Shown: positions 34,265 to 43,240, counted from the first letter of the stretch. The stretch is 64,000 nucleotides of DNA from Micromonospora sp. HNM0581 (GCF_012726175.1 NZ_JAASAD010000008.1:62001-126000); one strand, 5' to 3'. Numbers and translations: made by a program. The notes: a model not told the origin generated them from the letters alone.

Positions 34265-35242
34265 ATGTCACAGCGCTACGCCGCGCCCGGACAGTTGTGG
34301 TTGCTGCCGCAGTCGGAGCAGGAAGGGCTGAACTTCGACTATCGGCAGGTCCTTGACGTCGTCGAGGGCGCCTACCGCGCTCTGCGGGAGAGCGGGTCGA
34401 ACAACCCGGTCAAGACGGTCATCGAGGACCCGGACGATCACTCGCTCAGCTACTCGATGGTGGCCCGAGACGGCGGCACCGACACGGTCTGTTTCAAAGC
34501 CGTCTACGAGTTCGACCCGAGCCGCCGCCGCGACGACTATCGGTTCCACTCGTTCATCTTCATCGCCGATGACACCACCGGGACGCCCATCGCACTGATG
34601 GACGTGGTGAAACTGGGGCCGTTGCGATCGTCGGCCAGCAGCGCGTTGTTCGCCCGGGCCGCCTGCCCGGACGCTCGCACCGCCCTGGTGATCGGTACCG
34701 GCGTCCAGGGGCAGATGGCCCTGCCGATGCTGGTCGCGGCGCTGCCGGAGCTGGAGCGGTTGCAGGTCTGCGGTACCTACGCCGACGGACTACGGGCCGT
34801 TCAGGACAGTGTCGACGGTCGCGAGGTGGAGATCGTCGACGATCTCCAGAAAGCCGCCGGCGAAGCGGACATCCTGATCGGCGCATCCGGTCTGTCCGTG
34901 ACGAAGGTGGTCCAGCGTGACTGGGTGAAGCCCGGATCGATCTCCGTTCTGCTCGGCTACGGCGTGCACGACGTGTTCCACGGCGCCGACTACCGGATCG
35001 CCACCGACATCACCCAGATGCAGGTGACCTGCGGCAAACTGCGGGGCCCGGACGGGAGCCTGCCCCCGATCGACGGGGAACTGCCCGACATCCTGCTCGG
35101 CCGGACACCGGCCCGACGTGATCCCGGCGATGTGGTCTTCGCCTACAGCAGCGGGATGGCGGTCACCGACGCCGCGCTGGGCCGCTACATCGCGGACCTC
35201 GCGCTGGCCGCCGGGCGTGGCCAGCGGGTCGATTTCTGGTGA
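34265..35242 (+). CDS. SbnB-like ornithine cyclodeaminase-family dehydrogenase
   Basis: A 325-residue protein of the ornithine cyclodeaminase/mu-crystallin family. The Rossmann motif is VIGTGVQGQMALPML (around residue 140). SbnB relatives oxidatively cleave N-(2-amino-2-carboxyethyl)-L-glutamate to 2,3-diaminopropionate and 2-oxoglutarate with NAD. The nearby SbnA-like gene at 36390 supports that role. AAGGAGA precedes the ATG. It overlaps the aminotransferase gene by 4 bases. Confidence 0.88.
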   Translation: MSQRYAAPGQLWLLPQSEQEGLNFDYRQVLDVVEGAYRALRESGSNNPVKTVIEDPDDHSLSYSMVARDGGTDTVCFKAVYEFDPSRRRDDYRFHSFIFIADDTTGTPIALMDVVKLGPLRSSASSALFARAACPDARTALVIGTGVQGQMALPMLVAALPELERLQVCGTYADGLRAVQDSVDGREVEIVDDLQKAAGEADILIGASGLSVTKVVQRDWVKPGSISVLLGYGVHDVFHGADYRIATDITQMQVTCGKLRGPDGSLPPIDGELPDILLGRTPARRDPGDVVFAYSSGMAVTDAALGRYIADLALAAGRGQRVDFW

Positions 35243-36393
35243 GCGCGGTCGAGGCCGGTGTCGTCGCGGCGGTGACCTCGGCATCCGTTGTGCGTGAGGT
35301 GGTGGCGGGCCTGCCCGCCTACGATCCCGGCGCCGACCCCGATGCGGTGGCCGCCTGCAGCGGCACCGCCCACGTGATCAAGCTGTCCAACAACGAGAGT
35401 CCGTTCGGTTGTTCGCCGTTGGCGACCGAAGCGGTACGCAGGCGTCTGGACAGCAGTGTCTCCCGCTATCCCGACCCCACCGGGAGGCGGCTGGCGGAGG
35501 CCATCGGGGAGCGCCTGGCGGTACCTGCGGAGCGGATCGTCCTGGGCAACGGTTCGGAGAACATCCTGGAGCTGCTGTGCCAGGCGGTACTGGATCCGGG
35601 CGACCTGGTGACCACGCAGGCACCGGGCTTCAGCCTGCACGAGATCTTTCCCCGGATGGTGGGGGCCCGGGTCGAGAAGGTCCCGGTCACCGCGGCGTTC
35701 GGGTTCGACCCGTCCGCCTGGCGGGACGCGCTGGCGGCCGGCCCGAAACTGATCTTCCTTGCCAATCCGTGCAATCCGACCGGCGCGATCCTCAGTATCG
35801 GCGAGTTGGAGCACCTTGTGGCCGAGACCCCGCAGTCGGCTCTGCTGGTGCTCGACGAGGCGTACTGCGAGTTCGCCCGGCCCGACCCGAGCTATCCCGA
35901 CGGACTGGCGGTGCTGCGCGAGCAGCACCGGCCGTGGATCGTCCTACGCACCTTCTCCAAGGCGTACGGCCTGGCGGGTGTCCGGGTGGGCTACGGTGTC
36001 GCTTCCGACGACGCCTTGGTCGAGGCGCTGGATCGGGTTCGCGCGCCCTACAACGTCAACCAGTTGGCCCAGGACGCGGCCGTCGCAGCGCTGGGTGACC
36101 ACGCGCATCTGGCGGAAACTGTCCGGCGGACCGGCGTCGAGATCGTCCGGGTCGCGGACAGGCTGCGCGAAGCGGGCTTCCGTGTGGCCCCGTCGTCGGC
36201 CAACTTCGTGTTCATCGACACGGGGCACCGCTCCGACTGGGTGGCCCAGGAGTTGCACCGTCTCGGGATCGTCGTCAAGGCCTGGCGTGAGCCGGGATAC
36301 GAGACCTTCATCCGAGCCTCATTGTCGCTTCCCGAGGACAACGACTTCTTTGTGCGTTGTCTGATGCGAATCTGTGCGGAGGGTGAGCAATGA
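35239..36393 (+). CDS. HisC-like PLP aminotransferase/decarboxylase (fold type I)
   Basis: A 384-residue class I/II aminotransferase close to histidinol-phosphate aminotransferase and CobD. Features are LSNNESPFG near the N-terminus, FLANPCNPTG, DEAYCEF and the Schiff-base Lys in LRTFSKAYGLAGVRVGYG. It sits inside the SbnB-SbnA operon with 4-base overlaps on both sides, so it is unlikely to be the histidine gene. It may transaminate an amino acid or keto acid used in the chelator. Such a gene is not part of the staphyloferrin B set. Confidence 0.87.
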   Translation: MSAVEAGVVAAVTSASVVREVVAGLPAYDPGADPDAVAACSGTAHVIKLSNNESPFGCSPLATEAVRRRLDSSVSRYPDPTGRRLAEAIGERLAVPAERIVLGNGSENILELLCQAVLDPGDLVTTQAPGFSLHEIFPRMVGARVEKVPVTAAFGFDPSAWRDALAAGPKLIFLANPCNPTGAILSIGELEHLVAETPQSALLVLDEAYCEFARPDPSYPDGLAVLREQHRPWIVLRTFSKAYGLAGVRVGYGVASDDALVEALDRVRAPYNVNQLAQDAAVAALGDHAHLAETVRRTGVEIVRVADRLREAGFRVAPSSANFVFIDTGHRSDWVAQELHRLGIVVKAWREPGYETFIRASLSLPEDNDFFVRCLMRICAEGEQ

Positions 36394-37418
36394 TCAGGGA
36401 CAGGGTATCCGATCTGATTGGGCGGACGCCGCTGCTCAGACTGTCGGTGCCGGAAGGGGCGGGCACCGTCCTGCTCAAGATGGAACAGTACAACCCCACC
36501 GGTACCGCCAAGATCCGGATGGCCCGGAACATGGTGGACGAGGCCGAGGAACAGGGGTTGCTCGCCCCGGGCGGGTGGCTGGTCGAGGCCACCTCCGGTA
36601 ACACCGGGATCGGCCTGGCACTCATCGCCGCTGAACGGGGCTACCGGTTCACCGCCGTGGTGGACAACCATTCCAGTGTCGACAAGCTGCGCGGGATGCT
36701 CGCCTACGGGGCCGAGTTGTTGAACGTCGGCGGCGGCCATGACGGACTGGCCACCGCCGAACGCTATGCCACCGCCCGCCGGCTCGCGGCCGAGCAGGGA
36801 GCGTTCTGCACCTCGCAGGACAGTAACCCGGGAAACCCGAACGGATACCGGCCGCTCGCCCGCGAGTTGTACGACGATCTGGGTGGCGAGATCCACTACC
36901 TGTACGGAGCGGTCGGCACCGGCGGATCGCTCTGCGGGACGGGCCGGGTCCTCCGCGAACGCATCCCGGGGCTGAGGATCGTCGGTGTCGAGCCGGTGGG
37001 TTCGGTGAACTTCGGTGGCGAAGAGGCTCCCTACCATCAGTCAGGGACCGGGACGCCGGTGGTGTCGGAGATCTGTGACACCCTCGACTACCGCTTGATC
37101 GACGAGGGGATCAAGGTCAGCGATTCCGAGGCGTTCGAGACCTGCCGTTACCTCGCCCGGAGTTTCGGCATCCTCGTGGGCGGCTCGGCGGGGGGCGTGG
37201 TGTACAAGGCGCTGGAGCGGGCGCAGCGCGTGGGGCCGGAGACCACCATCGTCGCGTTGGTGTGCGACGGCGGTGAGAAGTACCTCGACACCGTCTTCAA
37301 CGACGAGTGGATGGCTGCCAACGGTCTGTACGACGCGCAGGTCGTCGACCGGCTCGCGTCGATGCTGCGTCGCACTGGGACCGAACGGGCTGGACAGACG
37401 CCGGAGCAGGTGCACTAG
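36390..37418 (+). CDS. SbnA-like cysteine synthase-family enzyme
   Basis: A 342-residue fold-type II PLP enzyme. The Schiff-base Lys is in NPTGTAKIRMARNM, the substrate loop is EATSGNTGIGLA and the phosphate-binding loop is GTGGSLCGTGR. SbnA joins O-phosphoserine and glutamate into N-(2-amino-2-carboxyethyl)-L-glutamate, the substrate of SbnB. Pairing with the SbnB-like gene two genes upstream makes this a better guess than cysteine synthase. The amino donor could differ. It starts with ATGA overlap. Confidence 0.9.
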   Translation: MIRDRVSDLIGRTPLLRLSVPEGAGTVLLKMEQYNPTGTAKIRMARNMVDEAEEQGLLAPGGWLVEATSGNTGIGLALIAAERGYRFTAVVDNHSSVDKLRGMLAYGAELLNVGGGHDGLATAERYATARRLAAEQGAFCTSQDSNPGNPNGYRPLARELYDDLGGEIHYLYGAVGTGGSLCGTGRVLRERIPGLRIVGVEPVGSVNFGGEEAPYHQSGTGTPVVSEICDTLDYRLIDEGIKVSDSEAFETCRYLARSFGILVGGSAGGVVYKALERAQRVGPETTIVALVCDGGEKYLDTVFNDEWMAANGLYDAQVVDRLASMLRRTGTERAGQTPEQVH

Positions 37419-37462
37419 CCGAAGGGTGTCTTGCTCTACTGTCATCGTTTTGTCTGGAAAGA

Positions 37463-37492
37463 TAACGGTTCCCGTTACCGTAAGCGACGGTA
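37463..37492. promoter_or_regulatory. Two adjacent palindromes upstream of the ABC transporter pair
   Basis: TAACGGTTCCCGTTA (37463-37477; 6-bp arms, 3-base centre) is followed by TACCGT-N5-ACGGTA (37476-37492). They lie in the 136-base gap before the transporter genes, the only sizeable gap in the plus-strand run up to that point. They suggest an extra, separately regulated promoter. The regulator is unknown; a Fur-family metal sensor is one guess. Confidence 0.45.
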
Positions 37493-37554
37493 GGGACGGC
37501 CCACGATGGCCGGCTGCCTGCGGTCGGTGATCTTGTCAGTGTGGAGGTGTCGGC

Positions 37555-39291
37555 GTGTGGTCGACGGTGAAGTTGTTCCTTGGCCTGCGACCACGGTCGT
37601 GGGTGGAGATCGCCGGCCTGGTCGGGGTGATGTTACTGGTGACGGCGACCTACGTCGGCCAGGGCCTGATGATCGCGGACCTGCTGTCCACGGTCTTCTC
37701 GTCGGCTGACATCGCCGGCTTGGCGGTACCCCTGGTCGTGATCGGCGTGCTGCAGGTGGTTCGGATCGGGCTGATCGTGGTGCGGGACGCATGGGCGCCG
37801 AAAGTGTCGGCCCGGGTGAAGGGGGCGGTACGTGAAGGACTGACCCTCAAGCTGATGGAGATCGGTCCCGGACAGGCGCAACGGATGCGTACCGGAGACC
37901 TGCAGTCCACGCTTGTGGACTCCGTGGAGTTGCTCGATCCGTTGCTCGGTCGGTTCGTCCCGACGGTGCTCGCGTCGGTGCTGGGTTCCTGTCTCGCCTC
38001 GATGTACGTGATAGCGGTGGACCCGGTGGTGGGTCTGGTCGTGTTGGGCTGTGCGCTGCTCGCCCCGTTGTCGAAGTTGGCCGGGGAAAAGTCGATCAGG
38101 GAACGTGGTAGCCGCTGGACGGTCTCCTACCGGAGCATGTACTCGGAGAGTCTGGACGCTGTGCAGGGGATGGCGACCCTGAAGGCGTTCAACGCCAGCG
38201 GGCGGCGCGGTCGAGAGCTCATCGAACGTGGGGAGGCGTTCTGCCGTGACTCGATCAGGCTGATGGTGGCCTGGTGCGGCACCTCCAGCATCGGCGCGCT
38301 GATGGTCCCGATCGGCACCACCGCCGCGGTGGGTCTGGGCGCCTGGCACGCAGCCACCGGCTCGGTGGGTGTCGCGGGATTGTTCACGATTCTCATGCTC
38401 ACCCGCGAGACGTTCCGTCCGATGACCGAACTGGAGGCGGCCTACCACTCGGCCTACTACGCCATCCCGGCCAGCCGTGCGGTCGCCGACGTGCTGAATC
38501 TGGAGCCGGTGGTCAAGGAACCGACGACCCCGGCACCAGATCTGCCCTGTGATCCTCCGGGCCTGGAGTTCCACGATCTCCGATTCTGTTACCCGACCCG
38601 GCGGGCGCCCGCGCTGGACGGGCTCAACCTGGTCATAACGCCGGGCGAGCGGGTGGCCATCGTGGGGCGCTCGGGAGCAGGGAAGAGCACCATCATCGGG
38701 TTGCTCATGCGCTACTTCGACACCGACGAGGGGTCGATCCGAATCAATGGCCGCGACATCCGCGAGTTCCCCCTGCGTGACCTGCGATCGATGATCGGCG
38801 TGGTCTCACAGGATACCTACCTGTTCCACGGCACCGTACGTGACAACCTGCTCCTTGCCAGGCCGGACGCCACCGACGAGCAGATCCGACGCGCGGTGAC
38901 CGCGGCGCAGGCCGCCGACTTCATCGCCCGTCTTCCCCAGGGCCTCGACACCGTCGTCGGTGAACGCGGCCTGAAACTGTCCGGTGGCGAGCGGCAGCGC
39001 ATCGCGATCGCGCGCGCGCTGCTCAAGGACGCCCCCGTGCTCGTGCTCGACGAACCGACCTCGAGCATCGACGCAGCCAACGAGGCAGAGATCACGCAGG
39101 CCCTCGGTGACCTGACCCTCGGCCGGACGACGATCATCATCGCGCACCGGTTGTCCACGGTGCGTGCAGCCGACCGGATCGTGGTGATGGAATCCGGCCG
39201 GGTGGTCGAATTCGGCAGCCACCCCGACCTGGTGGCACGCAAGGGCCGTTACGCCGAACTCGTCGCTACCCAGGCTGGTGCCCTCGCATGA
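37555..39291 (+). CDS. ABC transporter, fused membrane and ATPase domains, subunit 1
   Basis: A 578-residue half-transporter with an exporter-type fold. The six-helix membrane domain spans about residues 1-310. The ATPase domain follows, with Walker A GRSGAGKST, signature LSGGERQR and Walker B VLVLDEPTSSID. GTG 37555 is preceded by GGAGG. It overlaps the next subunit by 4 bases (ATGA), so the two probably form a heterodimer, as in YbtPQ and IrtAB, which import iron chelates despite the exporter fold. Direction of transport cannot be read from sequence. Confidence 0.9.
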   Translation: MWSTVKLFLGLRPRSWVEIAGLVGVMLLVTATYVGQGLMIADLLSTVFSSADIAGLAVPLVVIGVLQVVRIGLIVVRDAWAPKVSARVKGAVREGLTLKLMEIGPGQAQRMRTGDLQSTLVDSVELLDPLLGRFVPTVLASVLGSCLASMYVIAVDPVVGLVVLGCALLAPLSKLAGEKSIRERGSRWTVSYRSMYSESLDAVQGMATLKAFNASGRRGRELIERGEAFCRDSIRLMVAWCGTSSIGALMVPIGTTAAVGLGAWHAATGSVGVAGLFTILMLTRETFRPMTELEAAYHSAYYAIPASRAVADVLNLEPVVKEPTTPAPDLPCDPPGLEFHDLRFCYPTRRAPALDGLNLVITPGERVAIVGRSGAGKSTIIGLLMRYFDTDEGSIRINGRDIREFPLRDLRSMIGVVSQDTYLFHGTVRDNLLLARPDATDEQIRRAVTAAQAADFIARLPQGLDTVVGERGLKLSGGERQRIAIARALLKDAPVLVLDEPTSSIDAANEAEITQALGDLTLGRTTIIIAHRLSTVRAADRIVVMESGRVVEFGSHPDLVARKGRYAELVATQAGALA

Positions 39292-41120
39292 CCCTGACCG
39301 TGCACAACCACAGCCACGACCACAGCCACAGCCACGACCACAGCCACAGCCACGACCACGACCACGACACGGGAGGCGGCCGCAGTCCGTCGCTGATCAT
39401 CAGGCTGAGGAGTCTGATGCCCCTGCTGGGCGAGCATCGCCGGCTCATCCTGGTGGCCTATCTGGCTGGTGCGCTGCACCAACTGTTCCTGCTCGCCTCA
39501 TCCGGCATCGGTGCCTACGTGGTGGCCCGGGCCGCGACGGGAGCCCCGCTCGACGAACTCACCGGCTGGTTGACAACCCTCGGCGCCCTCATCGTGCCGT
39601 TGGTCGTCCTGAGCATCGCTGACAGCACGTACGCCCACATCGCCGCCTTCCGCGCACTGGCCGACACCCGGGCGAAGGTGTACAGCGCCTTCGAACGGCT
39701 CTCGCCCGGTTACATGCTCGAACGGCGCTCCGGTGACCTCGGCGCCGCCGCGGTCGCGGACGTCGAACAGATCGAGTTGTTCTTCGCCCACACCCTCAGT
39801 CCGCTCGCGGTCGCGTCGACCGTGCCCGTGGCCACCACCGTCGCTCTCGGCTGGTTCCACTGGTCACTGGCCTGCGTCCTGATTCCGGTGCTGGTACTGC
39901 TTGCCTCGGTTCCGGCATGGCTGCGGCGGCAGGCTGAACGACACGGGCACGAGCTACGCGACTCGCTCAGTCAGATCAGCGCCGACAACACCGACACCTT
40001 CCAGGGGCTCCGTGAACTGGTGAACTTCGGCGCACACTTCCAGCGGCTCGGTTTGCTCCGCAAGCAGAGCGTCCGGCTGGCCGAAGCGAAATCCGCGCAC
40101 GGCCGCCGTAGTGGCATCGAGTACGCCGCCACGGACACCATCGCACTGCTGGGAATACTGGTGGTGCTGACTCTCGGCGCGTGGCTCGTCGTCGCGGGTG
40201 AACTCGACCGCGCTCTCTTCCCGGTCGCCGTCGTACTCGCGGCGATGGCGATGCTGCCCGTGCTGAAGGTGACCGAGGTCGCGCGTGAACTGTCCGTGGT
40301 GGCCTCGTCAGCGGACCGCATCAACACGCTGCTCGACGCACCCGCCCCGGTGTCGGACCTGGTCGACCAGCCGCCCGAGGGCCCGATCGTGCCGCATGTG
40401 CGCTTCGACGCTGTCACCTTCGCCTACCGCAGCGACCTGACCCCCGCCGTACGAGATGTCTGTTTCGAGATTCGCCCCGGCGATACGGTCGCGCTGGTGG
40501 GACACTCCGGTGCCGGGAAATCGACCTGCGCCAACCTGCTTCTGAGGTTCTGGGACGTCACCGCCGGGTCAGTTTCCGTGGGCGGACACGACGTTCGCGA
40601 CTTCCCGCAGGAGGACCTTCGCCGCCTCATGACGCTGGTTCCGCAGGACACCTTCCTGTTCAACACCAGCCTGCGGGAGAACATCCGTCTGGGCCGCGCC
40701 GACGCCTCCGACGAGGATGTCGAGGCCGCCGCGCGGGCCGCCCAGGCCCACGAGTTCATCACGACACTGCCAGAGGGCTACGACACCGTCGCGGGTGAAC
40801 TCGGCGCGCTCATGTCCGGCGGTCAACGGCAACGGATCGCGATCGCGCGGGCCCTGCTCAAGAACGCTCCGATCCTGGTGATGGACGAGGCGGTGTCGAA
40901 CCTCGACGCCGCAAGCGAACAGGCGGTCAACCAGGCGATGAACGAAGCCCGGCACGGCCGGACCACGCTGATCATCGCCCATCGGCTCTCCACCATCAGG
41001 ACCGCGGACCGGATCGTCGTGCTGTCCGCCGGACGAATGGTCGAGACCGGAACACACGAGGAACTCGTTGCCGCCGGTGGCGCGTACGTCGACCTGCTCG
41101 CCTCGCAACTGCAAGGGTGA
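39288..41120 (+). CDS. ABC transporter subunit 2 with histidine-rich N-terminus
   Basis: A 610-residue half-transporter: membrane domain about residues 40-330, ATPase domain with GHSGAGKST, MSGGQRQR and ILVMDEAVSNLD. The unusual part is the first 27 residues, where His occupies every second position from 6 to 26 (11 His, spaced by Ser, Asp or Asn). Such tails bind Zn, Ni, Co or Cu in metal transporters and chaperones. The start is secure because ATG 39288 overlaps the previous stop. This points to a metal or metal-chelate substrate. Confidence 0.9.
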   Translation: MTLTVHNHSHDHSHSHDHSHSHDHDHDTGGGRSPSLIIRLRSLMPLLGEHRRLILVAYLAGALHQLFLLASSGIGAYVVARAATGAPLDELTGWLTTLGALIVPLVVLSIADSTYAHIAAFRALADTRAKVYSAFERLSPGYMLERRSGDLGAAAVADVEQIELFFAHTLSPLAVASTVPVATTVALGWFHWSLACVLIPVLVLLASVPAWLRRQAERHGHELRDSLSQISADNTDTFQGLRELVNFGAHFQRLGLLRKQSVRLAEAKSAHGRRSGIEYAATDTIALLGILVVLTLGAWLVVAGELDRALFPVAVVLAAMAMLPVLKVTEVARELSVVASSADRINTLLDAPAPVSDLVDQPPEGPIVPHVRFDAVTFAYRSDLTPAVRDVCFEIRPGDTVALVGHSGAGKSTCANLLLRFWDVTAGSVSVGGHDVRDFPQEDLRRLMTLVPQDTFLFNTSLRENIRLGRADASDEDVEAAARAAQAHEFITTLPEGYDTVAGELGALMSGGQRQRIAIARALLKNAPILVMDEAVSNLDAASEQAVNQAMNEARHGRTTLIIAHRLSTIRTADRIVVLSAGRMVETGTHEELVAAGGAYVDLLASQLQG

Positions 41121-41127
41121 GTTTTTC

Positions 41128-41142
41128 CCTTACGACGTAAGG
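41128..41142. promoter_or_regulatory. Palindrome around the ATP-grasp ribosome site
   Basis: CCTTACGACGTAAGG (6-bp arms, 3-base centre) lies 7 bases before the ATP-grasp start and includes its AAGGA ribosome-binding sequence. It could be an operator or a hairpin that limits translation. Confidence 0.35.
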
Positions 41143-41149
41143 ATCCATC

Positions 41150-42481
41150 ATGCCCACAATCCTGATCCTCGGTAGCGGACGGGACCCGGACCGCGAGCGC
41201 ATCCTGGCATCGGTGGCCGCCGAGCACGACGTGGTGCTCGCTCAGGAGTCGCCAGCGACCTGGGAGGTCCGCTACGCCGACTCCGTACACCGGATCGCCG
41301 CCGACGACCTGGCGTCCGTGCTGCTGCTGGCCCGCGAGAAATCCGTGGATGCGGTGCTCACCTGGGAGGAGGCCTGGATCGAGACCGCCGCGGCCACCAC
41401 CAGCGCGCTGCGGCTACCCGGTCATCCTGTGCCGTCCGCCCGCGCCTGTCGGGACAAGCACCGGATGCGCCAGGCGTGGGCCGCCGCAGGGGTGCCGTCG
41501 GCTCGGTCGGTCCTGGTCACCGACGAGGTGCAGGCTCTGCGCGCTGCCGCCGAGCTGGGGTACCCGGTCGTGGTCAAGCCGCGTTCGGAGACCGGCGGCG
41601 CCGGGGTACGGCTGGCCCGCGGACCTGCGGATCTGGCCCGTGCCTACACCAGGGCGGCCCGCGCCGACGGTGCTCTGGTGGAGGAGTACCTGGACGGGCC
41701 GCAGCTCAGCGTCGAATCGGTGGTGGTACGCAGTGGCCGGTTGCACGTGGTCGCGGCCGGCACCCGGCACCCGAGACCAGCGCCCGAACTCGCGACAGCC
41801 AGCCGGATGATCTCAGTTCCTGAGCAGGTCGAGCACCTGGCTTCGGTACGCCGTGCCGTCGACGCCGCCCACGCCGCGCTCGGGCTGTGCGAGGGCGTCA
41901 CCCACACCGAGGTGCGGTTGACCGCCGACGGACCCCGGTTGATCGGGCTCAACGCCCGGCTCGGTGGTGACCTGATCTCCCGGCTCGTGCCGTTGGCCAC
42001 CGGCGTCGACCTGGTCGCGGCGGCGGTCGACACGGCGCTCGGGAGACAACCGCAGCTGCGGCACACCCGGCGGCGTACCGCCGGGATCATCTTCCGCCAC
42101 GGAGACACCCTACGCACGGGTCGACCTGCTTCACTGCCCGACGGTGTCGAGTCGGTGTGGACGGCACCGGAGGGCCAGGCGGCCCGATTCGGCGGCCGGA
42201 CCGGGCATGCCATCGTGGTGGCCGACGACGAAACCACCTGCCACGACCAGTTGAAGCAGGCGTACGCGGCGCTGTCTGCGGACCTCGGGTCGGTGAACGC
42301 TGCCGTTCCCGGCATCACCGGCGGTATCCCTCCTGCCCGGCGTGCGGATCGGCAATTACACCAGCAGGGTTTCCCGCATCCGTGCCCCCGGATTGATGCG
42401 GTCGACCACGCGGGGGCCGGTGGGATCGTGGACGTCGAGAGTGTTGTTGCGGCGCATCATCTCGCGGACCGGAGGTGGTAG
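41150..42481 (+). CDS. ATP-grasp carboxylate-amine ligase
   Basis: A 443-residue ATP-grasp enzyme. The central domain has YPVVVKPRSETGGAGV (phosphate-binding loop), the VEEYLDGPQLSVE hinge and the metal site around HTEVRLTADGPRLIGLNARL. Relatives join an amino acid carboxylate to an amine through an acyl phosphate. With no NRPS or IucA/C synthetase in the locus, this is the likely bond-forming step of the chelator. The last about 42 residues, beyond the GSVNAAV segment, look non-native and are encoded opposite the convergent gene ending at 42356, so the natural stop may have been lost. Confidence 0.87.
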   Translation: MPTILILGSGRDPDRERILASVAAEHDVVLAQESPATWEVRYADSVHRIAADDLASVLLLAREKSVDAVLTWEEAWIETAAATTSALRLPGHPVPSARACRDKHRMRQAWAAAGVPSARSVLVTDEVQALRAAAELGYPVVVKPRSETGGAGVRLARGPADLARAYTRAARADGALVEEYLDGPQLSVESVVVRSGRLHVVAAGTRHPRPAPELATASRMISVPEQVEHLASVRRAVDAAHAALGLCEGVTHTEVRLTADGPRLIGLNARLGGDLISRLVPLATGVDLVAAAVDTALGRQPQLRHTRRRTAGIIFRHGDTLRTGRPASLPDGVESVWTAPEGQAARFGGRTGHAIVVADDETTCHDQLKQAYAALSADLGSVNAAVPGITGGIPPARRADRQLHQQGFPHPCPRIDAVDHAGAGGIVDVESVVAAHHLADRRW

Positions 42482-43072
42482 GCGAGGCGGATCGTCGAGG
42501 GCCGCGAGAACCTGTCCGGTGGCCGTGATCAAACGGTCGGCCAGTGCCGCGGCGTCGGTGTCCACCCGTACCCGGCCGTACTCCCAGCCGATGATGGTGA
42601 GGTCGAGCATCTCGAAGGCGCGGGCCAGGAGCAGGTCCGGGTCGGTCACCTGGCCGAGCCGGGGCGCGCGGCTGCCGATCACCGAGACGGCGGCGGTCAC
42701 CTGCACGTACGGGTGGAGACCGCTCGGCAGCGCGAACAGCGGCCACCGCAAGGCCGGTGCGGCTTCCTTCCACAGCGGCCGGTAGTTCCGGCGGTTCACC
42801 AGCAGCCGCCGGCCCGTGTGCCGGAGCACGTGGTGGGCTTGGGCTTGCAGGTCCGCGTGAGCCTCTTCGGCGGCCTCGATGACCATCCGGGCCGCCACCA
42901 CCAAGCCGTCGTCGTCGTCCAGTATCCGGGTGATCGCTTCGACGTGTGCGGGGAACCGGAGCGGTGAGTCGACGTCGTGGTGGTGAGTGACCTCCCGCAG
43001 CAGCGCCTGCTGCCGCCCTGGATCGAGCTGGACCTGATTGCTACCCAGCAACTGCCGGAGCCAACGCATCAT
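42356..43072 (-). CDS. Conserved-looking hypothetical protein
   Basis: A 238-residue soluble, mostly helical protein with Arg- and His-rich stretches. No catalytic motif, signal or membrane helix is seen, and I do not recognise the family. Its 3' end overlaps the ATP-grasp gene by 126 bases in the opposite direction. Codon pattern and stable length suggest it is real. The start (ATG ATG at 43072) is followed by RWLRQLLG. Confidence 0.6.
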   Translation of the reverse strand: MMRWLRQLLGSNQVQLDPGRQQALLREVTHHHDVDSPLRFPAHVEAITRILDDDDGLVVAARMVIEAAEEAHADLQAQAHHVLRHTGRRLLVNRRNYRPLWKEAAPALRWPLFALPSGLHPYVQVTAAVSVIGSRAPRLGQVTDPDLLLARAFEMLDLTIIGWEYGRVRVDTDAAALADRLITATGQVLAALDDPPRLPPPVREMMRRNNTLDVHDPTGPRVVDRINPGARMRETLLV

Positions 43073-43240
43073 GCCTCGTTTCAGCCGCTGCAGACCGCCG
43101 CAATGTTAGTGCGTCGGACACCCGTCGTACCGCGCAGGGTGCGGCACCGTCCGGGGCGGTACCCGAGCCGGACGGTGCACCGGACCCGGATGCGACGTCC
43201 GCGCTGGGTACCCGTCCGTGGCGTCCGGCACACTGACCTG

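Noticed and set aside
35239..36393. Histidine-biosynthesis hisC
   Set aside because: No other his genes are nearby, and the gene is embedded in the metallophore operon with overlaps on both sides.
36390..37418. Housekeeping cysteine synthase
   Set aside because: The position between an SbnB-like/aminotransferase pair and transporters, with 4-base overlaps, fits an SbnA-type role better; sequence alone does not exclude it.
39300..39366. Short repeat array (CCAC-type) as a possible CRISPR or structural repeat
   Set aside because: It is the coding repeat for the alternating His tail of the ABC transporter, in frame and after a secure start.
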